Shown here: positions 7,997 to 15,577 of the stretch, piece by piece | How the letters are laid out: every line of letters begins with the position of its first letter | Position numbering within the stretch: position 1 is the stretch's first letter | NCBI GenBank assembly: GCA_964475955.1 | Contig: CAYYZY010000094.1 | Span: 1 to 29,358 of the forward strand | Reading direction: 5' to 3' | From: DATKZH01 sp964475955 | Lineage (GTDB): Bacteria > Planctomycetota > Planctomycetia > Pirellulales > Thermoguttaceae | DNA: 29,358 bases | The notes under the pieces: generated by a model | What the model was told of the DNA's origin: nothing | The model's database searches: none | What the model saw: the letters and a program-made list of their open reading frames with translations, nothing else | Translations under genes and position numbers: made by a program

Positions 7997-10783
7997 TCAC
8001 CGCTGCCAGCTCGCCGCGTGGAGGATGCGGACGTGCCGACAGTCGACGGCCGGGTAGGCGCTTACCGTGATGGAGTCGCCCTCCGCCGACTCGATCTCGT
8101 AGCCCGTCTCGCCGGCCAGAAGGGTCAACCCCTCCGGCCGCAGCTTCTCCGGCAGCGGCCGGGCCAGGCGGAACGTCCGGCCGGCGACCGACTCGACCTC
8201 CAGCGGCGTGGTGCCGGCGGGCAACTCGAGGTCCATCGGGCCGCAGGTGAGCCGCGTGCCGGCCAACAGGTAGGCCTGCCGGGGTTGGCCGTCGGCGTCG
8301 AGGGAGACGAAGGCGAAGCGGCCGCGAAGGGTGATCGGCCCAATCTGCCGCGGGGCCTCGTCCGGCGCGGAGATGACCAGGTCGGTGCGGCCGGGCAGCT
8401 TCACCTCCACGGCCAATGTCCCGGTTTCGGGATCGTCCTCCAGCAGCCGGGCCGACTCGACCGGCGACGCCTCGCCCTCGTACGGCACGAGCACCGCCGC
8501 GTACCGGCTGGCGGCCAGGTCGTCGTCCCGGCGCTCGGCCAGGATCTGCTGGATCGGCGGCGCGTCGAGCTCGCTTCCCGCGTCGCTCCGCCAGCCCAGG
8601 GCGTCGGCCACGATCAACCGGTCGACCGGGCTGAGCAGGACCAGGTCGAGCCGGGTCCCGTCCGCCTGCCACGTGGCGGTGAACGGGGCCTCGGGCGCGA
8701 CCGCGCGGAGGTTCGCGAGCCAGCGAATCGCTTCGTCGATCGGCTCCGGCTCGGGTGTGGTCAGGCCCACGAGGTTCCCGTTGGCGTTGAGGCAGTACTG
8801 GTGCCGCTTGCCGCCGCGCACGCGGAAGAAGTCGACGGCGTACGTGCCCCCTTCCGGAAGCCGCACCAGGGCACAGGTCCGCTCGTACTGCTCGCACTGC
8901 CTGTACGCCTCGGCCGAGGCTTCGACGACTTCGACGCCCGGCCCCGTGCCGAACAGCTTCAGCCGGGAGCGGCGGTCGGGCACGTCCTGGTTGCGGCCGT
9001 CGACGGTGACCAGGTTGTGGGCCAGGGTGCTGGCCGTCCACGCGTTGCGCGGGTCGTCCCAGATGTAGCCGCGGTCGGAGGCCAATTCCCGGCCGTGGGC
9101 GTAGTAGAGGATGCCCAGCGTATCGTAGTGGCGATGGCCGTGCCGGGCGTAGCCGTTGAGGTAGAAGGCCGTGTCGCCGCCGGGATCGCCCCCGCGCAGC
9201 ACGGCGACGTGCCAGCCGGGGAACCACTCGGTGGCCAGCGGCAGCGAGGCGTCGGCCCGGGCCTCCAGGTCGGGATCGCGATACCAGAGGGCGTATTCGC
9301 TGCCGGCCTCCTGGAGGCTTTTGCCCTGGACCTCCTCCAGGAGCCCCGCGTACTGCGGCCCGTAGCGGTCGGCCAGGATCTCGGCCCAGATCGCCCTGAG
9401 CCGGGCCCGGTGGTGGGTGTCGCCGATCACCGGGTAGCGCCGGCCCGGGGCCAACATGCGGACCATGCTTTCCAAGGCGAGCCGGTAGCGGCCGATCTCG
9501 TGGAACGGCTTCAGGTCGTCGATCCGCTCGCCCTGCTGGGGCTGGTAGCCGGGCGGGTCGGAGTAGCCGCGCAGGATCTCGGGGATGTCGCGCATCAGGC
9601 TGAGGTGCATGTTGGAGTAGGAGGGCGACTCCGTGCAGAAGCCGTCGAAGTGGAAGCAGCCGTCGATCAGCCGCCGGAAGCCGTCGTACGCCCAGCGCAC
9701 GCGCTCCGGCCGCTCGAAGAGCGTGCCGACCGCCGCGCTCAACGCCCGGCCCGGCCCGCACTTGTTGTTGATGTCCTGCCATTGGGCGCTATCGGCGCAG
9801 CCGGCCAGGATCAGGTCGTCGACGATGCGCCGGTCCATCGCTTCGGAGAGGACGGGCGTGCCGTCGGGGCGCTGGGCGTCGCGGATCAGGTCGTAGGCCA
9901 CGGTCATCGACAGGATCGTCGAGCCGTCGCCGCCGCTGCAACTGTAGCGGCCCGAGCCCCAAAACCCGTTGCACAACTGGGCGTGGTCCTTCTTCTGGTG
10001 CAGCCCGAACGCGTTGACGATCACCTCCTTGGGAAACCGGCCGGCGCGGGGGTGCCGGCCCAGTTCCCGGGCGACCTCGGCCGGCGGCCAGTCGGCGTAC
10101 GTGCCGTTGTAGGCATGGAACAGGTAATGGGGGTAGACGGTGGCGAAGCGGTCGAGGATCCAGGCGGCCCGCTCGGCGTAGGCCGCGTCGCCGGTCACCG
10201 CGTACAGCTTGGCCAGCGGCAGCACCTTGCCGACCCCGTAGCTCGCCTTGTGGGTCCGGATCAGGCCGCTGAAGCTCGTGTGCACCGGCCACCGAACCCA
10301 GCGGAACGCGTACTTGCCCGAGCGGTCTTCCGGGTGCGCCCGCTCCTCGTCGGTTTCGTAGTAGGTGAAGGTCTGGCCCATCCGGGGGCAGACGAGCTTG
10401 CCGGTCTCCGGGTACTCGGGGTTGGGGTAGACGGTTCTACAGTACTTGCACACCAGCTTGTCGGGCTCGTCGACGCTCCAGCGATACAGCCCGCATTCGC
10501 CCATCGACGACTTCTCCCCCACGCACGCGGGGCAGTTCTGGCCGTAGGTCGGCCACGGCGTCAGCTCCGAGAGCATCCCGTCGAGGAAGTCGCGGTCCCG
10601 CTCCATCACCTCGCGCACGCTCCGCTTCCAGCCGTCGACGATCCGCTCCGCCCACGGGTAGCGGGCCGCGTTCGCCCGGGCGTTGGCCACGTCCGCCGCT
10701 TTGTACAACGTGCACGGTTCGGCCGGCGCGATCGCCGGGGCCAGGGCGACGAAGAGAAACGCAGATCGCAATGGGCGAGTCAC
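7997..10783 (-). CDS. Heparinase II/III-family polysaccharide lyase, exported
   Basis: A 928-aa predicted lyase. The GTG at 10783 is chosen because GGAGG lies 7 bases upstream and a signal peptide (TRPLRSAFLFVALAPAIAPAEP) follows at once; the frame stays open upstream but without support. The N-terminal half is an alpha-helical toroid of the alginate-lyase/heparinase type. Around residues 544-576 is GHRHYDTLGILYYAHGREL followed by SDRGYIWDD, the hallmark of the heparinase II/III beta-sandwich domain, then TLAHNLVTVDGRNQ. Near residues 84-118 lie paired cysteines (CPAC and CKYC) that look like a small zinc-binding knuckle, unusual for a secreted lyase. Such enzymes cleave uronic-acid polysaccharides (heparin, alginate or ulvan-like); which one is unknown. 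It reads toward the family A cluster and is probably monocistronic. Confidence 0.88.
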   Translation of the reverse strand: MTRPLRSAFLFVALAPAIAPAEPCTLYKAADVANARANAARYPWAERIVDGWKRSVREVMERDRDFLDGMLSELTPWPTYGQNCPACVGEKSSMGECGLYRWSVDEPDKLVCKYCRTVYPNPEYPETGKLVCPRMGQTFTYYETDEERAHPEDRSGKYAFRWVRWPVHTSFSGLIRTHKASYGVGKVLPLAKLYAVTGDAAYAERAAWILDRFATVYPHYLFHAYNGTYADWPPAEVARELGRHPRAGRFPKEVIVNAFGLHQKKDHAQLCNGFWGSGRYSCSGGDGSTILSMTVAYDLIRDAQRPDGTPVLSEAMDRRIVDDLILAGCADSAQWQDINNKCGPGRALSAAVGTLFERPERVRWAYDGFRRLIDGCFHFDGFCTESPSYSNMHLSLMRDIPEILRGYSDPPGYQPQQGERIDDLKPFHEIGRYRLALESMVRMLAPGRRYPVIGDTHHRARLRAIWAEILADRYGPQYAGLLEEVQGKSLQEAGSEYALWYRDPDLEARADASLPLATEWFPGWHVAVLRGGDPGGDTAFYLNGYARHGHRHYDTLGILYYAHGRELASDRGYIWDDPRNAWTASTLAHNLVTVDGRNQDVPDRRSRLKLFGTGPGVEVVEASAEAYRQCEQYERTCALVRLPEGGTYAVDFFRVRGGKRHQYCLNANGNLVGLTTPEPEPIDEAIRWLANLRAVAPEAPFTATWQADGTRLDLVLLSPVDRLIVADALGWRSDAGSELDAPPIQQILAERRDDDLAASRYAAVLVPYEGEASPVESARLLEDDPETGTLAVEVKLPGRTDLVISAPDEAPRQIGPITLRGRFAFVSLDADGQPRQAYLLAGTRLTCGPMDLELPAGTTPLEVESVAGRTFRLARPLPEKLRPEGLTLLAGETGYEIESAEGDSITVSAYPAVDCRHVRILHAASWQR

Positions 10784-11390
10784 GGGGAGACCTCCGTCGG
10801 TTGGAGCGGGTGATGCAGCGACGCCGTCGGCGGCTAGGCGAGCGCATTCACGATAACCGGCAGAAGTCCATGGCGAAAGTGCCGCGCGTGGCACCAGGGG
10901 GAGGTCGCTACGCGCGACGCTCGCGTGAACGTCTGCCGATCGAACGATGTGGCGAGGACGAGCCTGGACGTGGCGTGCTCGCCCCGTCACGGACCGTTCT
11001 GAAAGCTACCGCCGGCCGTCGCATCCGCAATGCGAGTGGCTCGGCGAGCCCCATGGCAGGGCCGAGCGAGCTTGCGCGCGGGGACGCTGTTGCCTTGATG
11101 GCGCCGCGGTGGGCGGAGAGAATCCTGGAGGACTTCACGGCAGACGCGCCTTGCAGCCGCAGGACATTCTGGAACCGCTCCGTCGAAAGAGATTGTCGTG
11201 GTTCGACGGGGGAAAGCCGACCACAGGGGGCACGGAGGAGCGAGGGGCCCACCCTCAACGTAGGAGGCCCCCGATATTGCCGAAGCTCCGCTCCCGGCGG
11301 GGGAAGCGGAGCTTCGGGGAAAGGCCGTGTCACGAAGCCGCCGGCAGCGAGTGTAGGTCGGCGCGGACGGCCAATCGGGGATGTGCTTCG
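10784..11390. other. 607-base intergenic region with a 12-bp hairpin
   Basis: No ORF here has a convincing ribosome binding site or a recognisable protein. The one clear structure is a perfect 12-bp stem, CGAAGCTCCGCT (11281-11292) with AGCGGAGCTTCG (11305-11316). It lies about 75-110 bases past the stop of the minus-strand cold-shock gene and lacks a T run on either strand. The start-proximal end must carry the heparinase promoter, but I see no good -35/-10 pair. Confidence 0.5.
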
Positions 11391-11588
11391 CTACGCGAGG
11401 CGGACGTTTTCGGCCCGGGGCCCTTTGGGGCCGCGGCCTTCCTCGTAGCTCACCGCCTGGCCCACCTGGAGCGTCTCGATGCTCGCTCCTTCGACGGCGC
11501 TGTGGTGGAAGAACAGCTCGCCCCGTTCTCCCGAAATGAACCCAAACCCTCGGTCGGCGACCAGCTTCTTGATCGTCCCTTGCGGCAT
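11391..11588 (-). CDS. Cold-shock domain protein (CspA family)
   Basis: A 65-aa single-domain cold-shock protein, an RNA/ssDNA-binding OB fold that melts RNA secondary structure in the cytoplasm. RNP1 is GFGFIS (residues 14-19) and RNP2 is LFFHHSA (25-31). The ending GPKGPRAENVRL is typical of the family. The ATG at 11588 has AAGGAG (11596-11601, minus strand) 7 bases upstream. Length matches the family. It is monocistronic, with a long gene-free region upstream that could hold a cold-responsive leader. The family is certain; which paralogue (cspA, cspB and so on) cannot be decided. Confidence 0.93.
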   Translation of the reverse strand: MPQGTIKKLVADRGFGFISGERGELFFHHSAVEGASIETLQVGQAVSYEEGRGPKGPRAENVRLA

Positions 11589-12355
11589 AATGCCACTCCT
11601 TCAGAAAAAGTGAAAAACGCACCCGGCCGCCGTGGCTTCACCCAGAGCCCCTTCTCGTTAGGCAAAAGGGCGGCCGAACCGTAGGAGTGAGAAATCAACC
11701 GCAACTGGAGATCGGCGCCTTTCTTCAGAAGGCCGCCGCTACGCAGATCGCCGGGTGACCAGAACGAGAGCACTTGGAATGGTCGGGGCTCACATCGCGT
11801 CTCACCGCTATCGAGCGTATTATCGCAGATTGCGATGGTGAAGGGAATAGGGCATTTCGGCATATTCCCCGGATTCCAGAAAGCGTCCCCGTCTCCGTCT
11901 CCCCCCATTTGGCGAACCCCTCTTGTGGCGGTGCCGCCCGAAATCCCGGCGTCGAGAGCCTGCGGCGCGATCGGGACCGCCGGTCGAGTCCCTCCCTGCC
12001 CTTCCCTTGGGACGTGAGGACCTGCTACAATCGATACCTGTGCGCGGCATCGACAGTCGCCGTCCCTCTCAGCTTCCCTCGAGATTCTTCCTCTGAAGTC
12101 CGCCCCACGGCGGACGGCCGCGGATGTCTCTTCGATCGCGGTTGATGGGCCTCGCCGGGCCCCGAAGCCGGTTGGGTGGGGGCTTCCCGGCCGGGATTAC
12201 GCTGCTGGTTTGTTTTCCGGCCGATCGTCGGCACGCGTGCCGAACGCCGCACCCCATTCACCGTTCCTGACAAAACCGGCGTAAGGAGGACGGATCGGCA
12301 GTCCGTCGGCCGGTTCTGTTGGTCCTTCTCAGCCAAAAGAACAGAAAGAGGATTC
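11589..12355. other. 767-base region between divergent small genes
   Basis: No supported gene. On the minus strand, GATAAT (11817-11822) with a weak TTCCCT 17 nt upstream could start the cold-shock mRNA, giving a leader of about 220 nt like the long leader known for E. coli cspA. A short palindrome ATCGCA-GAT-TGCGAT spans 11822-11836 and overlaps it. Toward the plus-strand gene, AAGGAGG at 12283-12289 has no start codon after it. A stem GACGGA/TCCGTC (12289-12307) and a pair TTCTGTT/AACAGAA (12314-12346) lie just before the ATG at 12356. Confidence 0.35.
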
Positions 12356-12535
12356 ATGGCAAAAGACCAGAATACGTTTGCAAAGCGCCGCAGGGAGATA
12401 GCGAAGAAGGAAAAGGCGGCGGAGAAGCGGGAACGCCGTCGCAGGAAGAAAGAGCAGGCCAACGAAGTCGCCCAAGCGAACGGCGCCGACCCCTCGGCCA
12501 CGGAGGAAACGGAGGAAGAGGCCGTCGGGGACTGA
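12356..12535 (+). CDS. Small basic coiled-coil protein
   Basis: A 59-aa protein, MAKDQNTFAKRRREIAKKEK..., with a strongly basic helical first half (KRERRRRKKEQ) and an acidic tail (ATEETEEEAVGD). The ATG has an AAAGAGGA ribosome binding site. From memory, small proteins with the NTFAKRxRE pattern recur in planctomycetes and some other bacteria, but no function is established. The charge layout suggests nucleic-acid or ribosome contact; that is inference. It is divergent from the cold-shock gene across a long gap. Confidence 0.75.
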   Translation: MAKDQNTFAKRRREIAKKEKAAEKRERRRRKKEQANEVAQANGADPSATEETEEEAVGD

Positions 12536-12651
12536 GCCTGCCATGGTCCCGCCGGCAAGGCAAATCGCCGTCGGCGATCGAGTGAGGGCAGACGGGCTGC
12601 GGCTGGACTACCAGGGACCCTCTTTCTCGGCAACATTGGGAGCACACGACG

Positions 12652-13035
12652 ATGAAGCCTCAGCAGATCGTTCCGCCGCCGAACGGCCCAACGCCGCGTC
12701 AACGGTCCGTCCGACACCGGGCAAGCAGGCTCTACCTGGCCTCGGCCGTCCGGTTCGCCGCCCAGGCGTTCTTCGGTTTCACGCATCGCGGCGAGCCGGC
12801 CGAGGCGCTCTGGTCCGGCCGTGAGGGCGTGTGGTTGGGAAGCCAGACCTTCCTCCACTGGGCCATGTGCGACGCCCATGCCGACATCCCCTGGCTGGTG
12901 GCCGCCGCGACCGACGCCCCCAAAACGGCGCACGAACTGCGCGAAGCGGTTCGTGCGGAACTGATCGCGTACTGGGCGGAGGAATTGGCCGTTTTGCCGC
13001 GCACCAATAGGCCTGCCTGGTCGCCGTTGCCGTAA
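12652..13035 (+). CDS. Hypothetical protein
   Basis: A 127-aa ORF with ATG at 12652, a weak GGGAG about 10 bases upstream, and G/C-rich third codon positions over most of its length, which supports coding. The N-terminus is basic and Pro-rich (MKPQQIVPPPNGPTPRQRSV). The rest is amphipathic with many Trp and Ala, and ends TNRPAWSPLP. I recognise no domain, signal peptide or clear membrane span. It sits 116 bases after the small basic protein gene and could be co-transcribed with it. It may be real; a chance ORF is not excluded. Confidence 0.5.
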   Translation: MKPQQIVPPPNGPTPRQRSVRHRASRLYLASAVRFAAQAFFGFTHRGEPAEALWSGREGVWLGSQTFLHWAMCDAHADIPWLVAAATDAPKTAHELREAVRAELIAYWAEELAVLPRTNRPAWSPLP

Positions 13036-13157
13036 GCGGCCCTCCGACGAGCCCGGCTCCGCGTTCCCACGACGGAAGGCCTTCTCGGCCCCGGCGGCCG
13101 CCGTGCACCCGCCATGAGAGGGGGCTCTTTCGGGGGATGCGTTCTCCAGGACCGCAA

Positions 13158-13186
13158 TTGCCGCGTCGCCCTGGACAAGCTACAAT
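13158..13186 (+). promoter_or_regulatory. Sigma70-type promoter for the 214-aa/DUF3467 unit
   Basis: TTGCCG (13158-13163) and TACAAT (13181-13186) are separated by 17 nt. The predicted start is near 13193, about 83 nt ahead of the GTG at 13276. Confidence 0.7.
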
Positions 13187-13197
13187 ATTTGTAACTG

Positions 13198-13221
13198 CGC
13201 AATCTGTACGTACACATTGCG
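13198..13221. promoter_or_regulatory. Operator-like palindrome at the predicted transcription start
   Basis: CGCAATCTGTAC and GTACACATTGCG form a 24-nt palindrome with one mismatched pair. It starts about 5 bases after the predicted transcription start of the promoter at 13158-13186. This placement suits a repressor site; the binding protein is unknown. Confidence 0.5.
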
Positions 13222-13275
13222 ACGGTGAAACGGGGGAGTCTGTAGCGACGGCACGCGAAGTCCGCGGAGCAGGCG

Positions 13276-13920
13276 GTGGCAGCACATTCTATGAAGCCCC
13301 AAATCGAGGTGCTTTACCGGGTGGCCGCGGCAATCGCCGTCATGCAGATGGGAGTCTCCGACGACGCCATGAAGAGGGTGCAGCCGATGCCGCATACCCC
13401 CCGTATTACGCGCGCAAGTTTCCTCGAAGATCGACAAGGAAGGACGTTTTCCGACGTGCTGGACGACCCGGAACAGCCCTTTGACGAAGTGCTGGCCTTC
13501 TTCAGCCACCCGGACCGGCAGCGTCGCATGGAAGAGTCCGAAACCCATCACGACAGGCCCGCCTTGGCAGGCGTCGTTCGGGAGCTTGAATCGCAGCCCC
13601 CCATCGATCGCTTCCTTGCCTCCGAGCACCCGCGCCGTACCAAACGCCTGCGACAAGCGGTCGGCGTGGTCGTCCGCATCGTCATGGAGCGCCGCGGGTG
13701 GAGGAAGACGGGCAAGAAGGGCTCATTGGGAGTGCGCGCCAAGACGGCGCGAGGCACGAAGACGCCCGGAGCGTACCACAACACCGGCGGCCTGGCACTC
13801 TGGTTCCTCCGCGCCGAGCGCTACGAACTGGTCGATGGAATGCCGTTTCGATCCGTGAGGGAGCGGGCCGCAGAGGTCGAACGCGTCGCCGAGCAGGTTT
13901 CCGACGACCACCTTCACTGA
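13276..13920 (+). CDS. Conserved-looking hypothetical protein, first gene of a two-gene unit
   Basis: 214 aa. The GTG at 13276 is preferred because GGAG (13266-13269) lies 6 bases upstream; an in-frame ATG at 13291 is the alternative. I do not recognise the family. It has an N-terminal helical stretch (VLYRVAAAIAVMQMGV), a charged middle (HPDRQRRMEESETHHD), and a basic C-terminal part with KTPGAYHNTGGLALWFLRAERYE, whose Gly/His/Trp/Arg pattern looks like a conserved functional site. No signal peptide is seen. The next gene starts 23 bases after the stop, and a good promoter plus palindrome precede it, so the two are probably co-regulated. Confidence 0.75.
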   Translation: MAAHSMKPQIEVLYRVAAAIAVMQMGVSDDAMKRVQPMPHTPRITRASFLEDRQGRTFSDVLDDPEQPFDEVLAFFSHPDRQRRMEESETHHDRPALAGVVRELESQPPIDRFLASEHPRRTKRLRQAVGVVVRIVMERRGWRKTGKKGSLGVRAKTARGTKTPGAYHNTGGLALWFLRAERYELVDGMPFRSVRERAAEVERVAEQVSDDHLH

Positions 13921-13943
13921 CCTGGAAAACGAGGAGTAACCCA

Positions 13944-14306
13944 TTGGACAAGCCCGATGCAAACGCCGATGCACCCTCAGCGGGCGCCCCCCAAGCCGCT
14001 GCCGACCTTCAAGCACCGCAACAGCCGAGCCGACCGCAACTCGAAGTGGATGACTCCGGAGCCGTGACCTGCTACGCCAACTTCTGCCGCGTGACGGGGA
14101 CGCCCGAAGAACTGATCATCGACTTCGGACTCAATCCTCAACCGACCGGCGTCCCGACGCAGCCCATCGCGGTCAAACAGCGGATCGTGACCAACCCGTA
14201 CACGGCCAAACGGTTGTTGTACGTCTTGGAGCAGACGATCGGGCGCCACGAGGCAACGTTCGGTGCCCTGGAGACCGACGTCCAGCGGCGCGTCCGGCGG
14301 GCCTGA
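13944..14306 (+). CDS. DUF3467-family protein
   Basis: A 120-aa protein starting at TTG 13944 behind GAGGAG (13931-13936). After a low-complexity Ala/Pro N-terminus (1-30), residues 43-120 match the DUF3467 pattern: CYANFCRVTGTPEELIIDFG, then QRIVTNPYTAKRLLYVLEQTI, then RHEATFGALETDVQRRV. The domain is small and cytoplasmic, with unknown function. It is the second gene of the unit with the 214-aa protein. Family assignment is from memory of the motif and is fairly secure. Confidence 0.85.
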   Translation: MDKPDANADAPSAGAPQAAADLQAPQQPSRPQLEVDDSGAVTCYANFCRVTGTPEELIIDFGLNPQPTGVPTQPIAVKQRIVTNPYTAKRLLYVLEQTIGRHEATFGALETDVQRRVRRA

Positions 14307-14353
14307 TCGGTCAAGCAGGGTTTCGCAGCCCGCCCTCCACGGAAGGTCCCTCC

Positions 14354-15067
14354 ATGCCCCCTTGGATCGAGATCACCGCACTGACGCTTCTGGCCGGGAT
14401 GGCGATGCCGGCCGGGGCGTTGGTTGCGTACTTCGAACGGATCCGGCCCGACTGGCTGGAGACGGAACTGCGCCACGCGGTGATCGCCTTCGGCGGCGGT
14501 GCCCTGGTCTCGGCCGTGGCCCTGGTCCTCGTGCCGGAGGGGATGAGCGGGCTGCCGCCTTGGATGGTGGGCGTCTCTTTTGCGGGCGGCGGGCTCGCCT
14601 TCATGGGGCTCGACGTGCTGCTCGATTCGATCAAGAGCCCGGCGAGTCAACTGGCCGCCATGCTCTCGGATTTCATTCCCGAAGCCCTCGCGCTGGGAGC
14701 CACGTTCGCCGCCGGCAGCGGGGCCGGCGTGCTTTTGGCCGGCCTGATCGCCCTTCAAAACGTGCCGGAGGGGGTCAACGCCTATCGCGAGCTTGTCTCC
14801 TCCACGGCGCTGGCTCCGCGGCGGATCATCGTGGCGTTTTTCGCCATGGCGCTGTTGGGGCCCGTGGCGGGCCTGACGGGCTACTTCTGGTTGTCCGCCC
14901 ATACGGCGGTCGTCTCGTGCATCATGCTGTTCGCCGCGGGCGGCATCCTCTACCTCGTCTTCCAGGACATCGCCCCGCAAGCCCGGCTCAGCCACCATTG
15001 GGGCCCACCGCTCGGCGCGGTCGCCGGCTTTCTGCTCGGGATCCTCGGCAAGATGATCACCGGGTGA
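14354..15067 (+). CDS. ZIP-family metal transporter-like membrane protein
   Basis: 237 aa with about eight predicted membrane segments. Start is ATG 14354 with GGAAGG (14341-14346) 7 bases upstream. The layout and the paired motifs LSDFIPEALALGA and ALQNVPEGVNAY identify the ZIP (ZupT-like) fold, in which TM4 and TM5 normally carry HNxPEG-type metal sites. Here the leading histidines are replaced by Asp and Gln, so metal preference may differ or transport may be altered. The intervening segment LLAGLIALQ and the C-terminal ILYLVFQDIAPQA fit the family. A GGCGG/CCGCC stem (15070-15087) follows the stop. Confidence 0.85.
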   Translation: MPPWIEITALTLLAGMAMPAGALVAYFERIRPDWLETELRHAVIAFGGGALVSAVALVLVPEGMSGLPPWMVGVSFAGGGLAFMGLDVLLDSIKSPASQLAAMLSDFIPEALALGATFAAGSGAGVLLAGLIALQNVPEGVNAYRELVSSTALAPRRIIVAFFAMALLGPVAGLTGYFWLSAHTAVVSCIMLFAAGGILYLVFQDIAPQARLSHHWGPPLGAVAGFLLGILGKMITG

Positions 15068-15090
15068 CGGGCGGCTCTGGAACCGCCAGG

Positions 15091-15125
15091 AAACGACTTC
15101 GGCGACTGCGGCGGGGTGACCCGTG
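15091..15125. repeat. Partial family B repeat (copy 4)
   Basis: AAACGACTTCGGCGACTGCGG followed by CGGGGTGACCCGTG matches the opening half of family B (compare 6516-6545 and 3968-3995). It lies at the point where recognisable permease sequence stops on the minus strand. Confidence 0.6.
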
Positions 15126-15154
15126 CGACAATTCGCGGATCGCGATCCGGCCGC

Positions 15155-15577
15155 CGTGCGACCAACAAGCTGGATGAAGTAGCTCTTCTCGACCAGGTCT
15201 CCAAGCCCCGCGCTGGTCAAGCCCAGGATCAGCAGGTTCGGTACCCAGATCGCCGCGAAGGCTAGAAGCACCACCGTGAGCTTTGCGGCCAGGATCCTGG
15301 CTCGGGTGAGCGGCAGGTAGGCGACGAACTCCACCGAGCGATCGGCCCGTTCGCCGGCGATCGCGTTGCCGCCCAGCAGCGCCATCGTCAACTGGGAAAT
15401 CCCCACGCTGTAGGCGGCCGCCACGAGCAGCCCGATGCACCACGCGGCCACGCTCCCGCCGGCACCTTTGAACCGGAAGAGCCCCAGGACCATGGCGTAC
15501 GGCAAGACCAGCAGCACCGCGCCCACGATCAGCTCCAGGCGCTGCACGCGATATTCCTTCCAGATGAGCCATTTCAT
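15155..15577 (-). pseudogene. Truncated ABC-2-type permease
   Basis: The first ~140 residues look like a normal ABC-2 permease: MKWLIWKEYRVQR, a membrane segment LIVGAVLLVLPYAMVLGLF, then AAWCIGLLVAAAYSVGI, ERADRSVEFVAYLPLTRARI and a further span ending LLILGLTSAGLGDL. Recognisable sequence ends at about 15155 (YFIQLVGRTAAG). The frame then runs through a family B repeat and on, antisense to the ZIP gene, without a stop until 14138. The rest of a usual permease, with its later membrane spans, is missing. The start overlaps the end of the ATPase gene by ATGA (15574-15577), so it belongs to the same operon. I infer a repeat-associated deletion; transport function is probably lost. Confidence 0.7.

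Noticed and set aside
7212..9782. 856-aa minus-strand open frame overlapping the heparinase-like gene
   Set aside because: It is out of frame with a clear enzyme and crosses the repeat cluster; no family features are seen.
10771..11448. 225-aa plus-strand ORF between the heparinase and cold-shock genes
   Set aside because: Composition resembles random high-GC translation, it overlaps the cold-shock gene antisense, and it has no family features.
12026..12031. TACAAT as a promoter for the 59-aa protein gene
   Set aside because: Only a weak TTCCCT lies at 18-nt spacing and the leader would exceed 300 bases; kept as unproven.
11774..12145. 123-aa plus-strand ORF in the cold-shock upstream region
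   Set aside because: No ribosome binding site, mixed composition and no recognisable pattern.
14138..15154. Continuation of the permease frame antisense to the ZIP gene
   Set aside because: The plus-strand ZIP protein has coherent membrane segments and family motifs; the antisense tail is Arg/Gly/Pro-rich noise.
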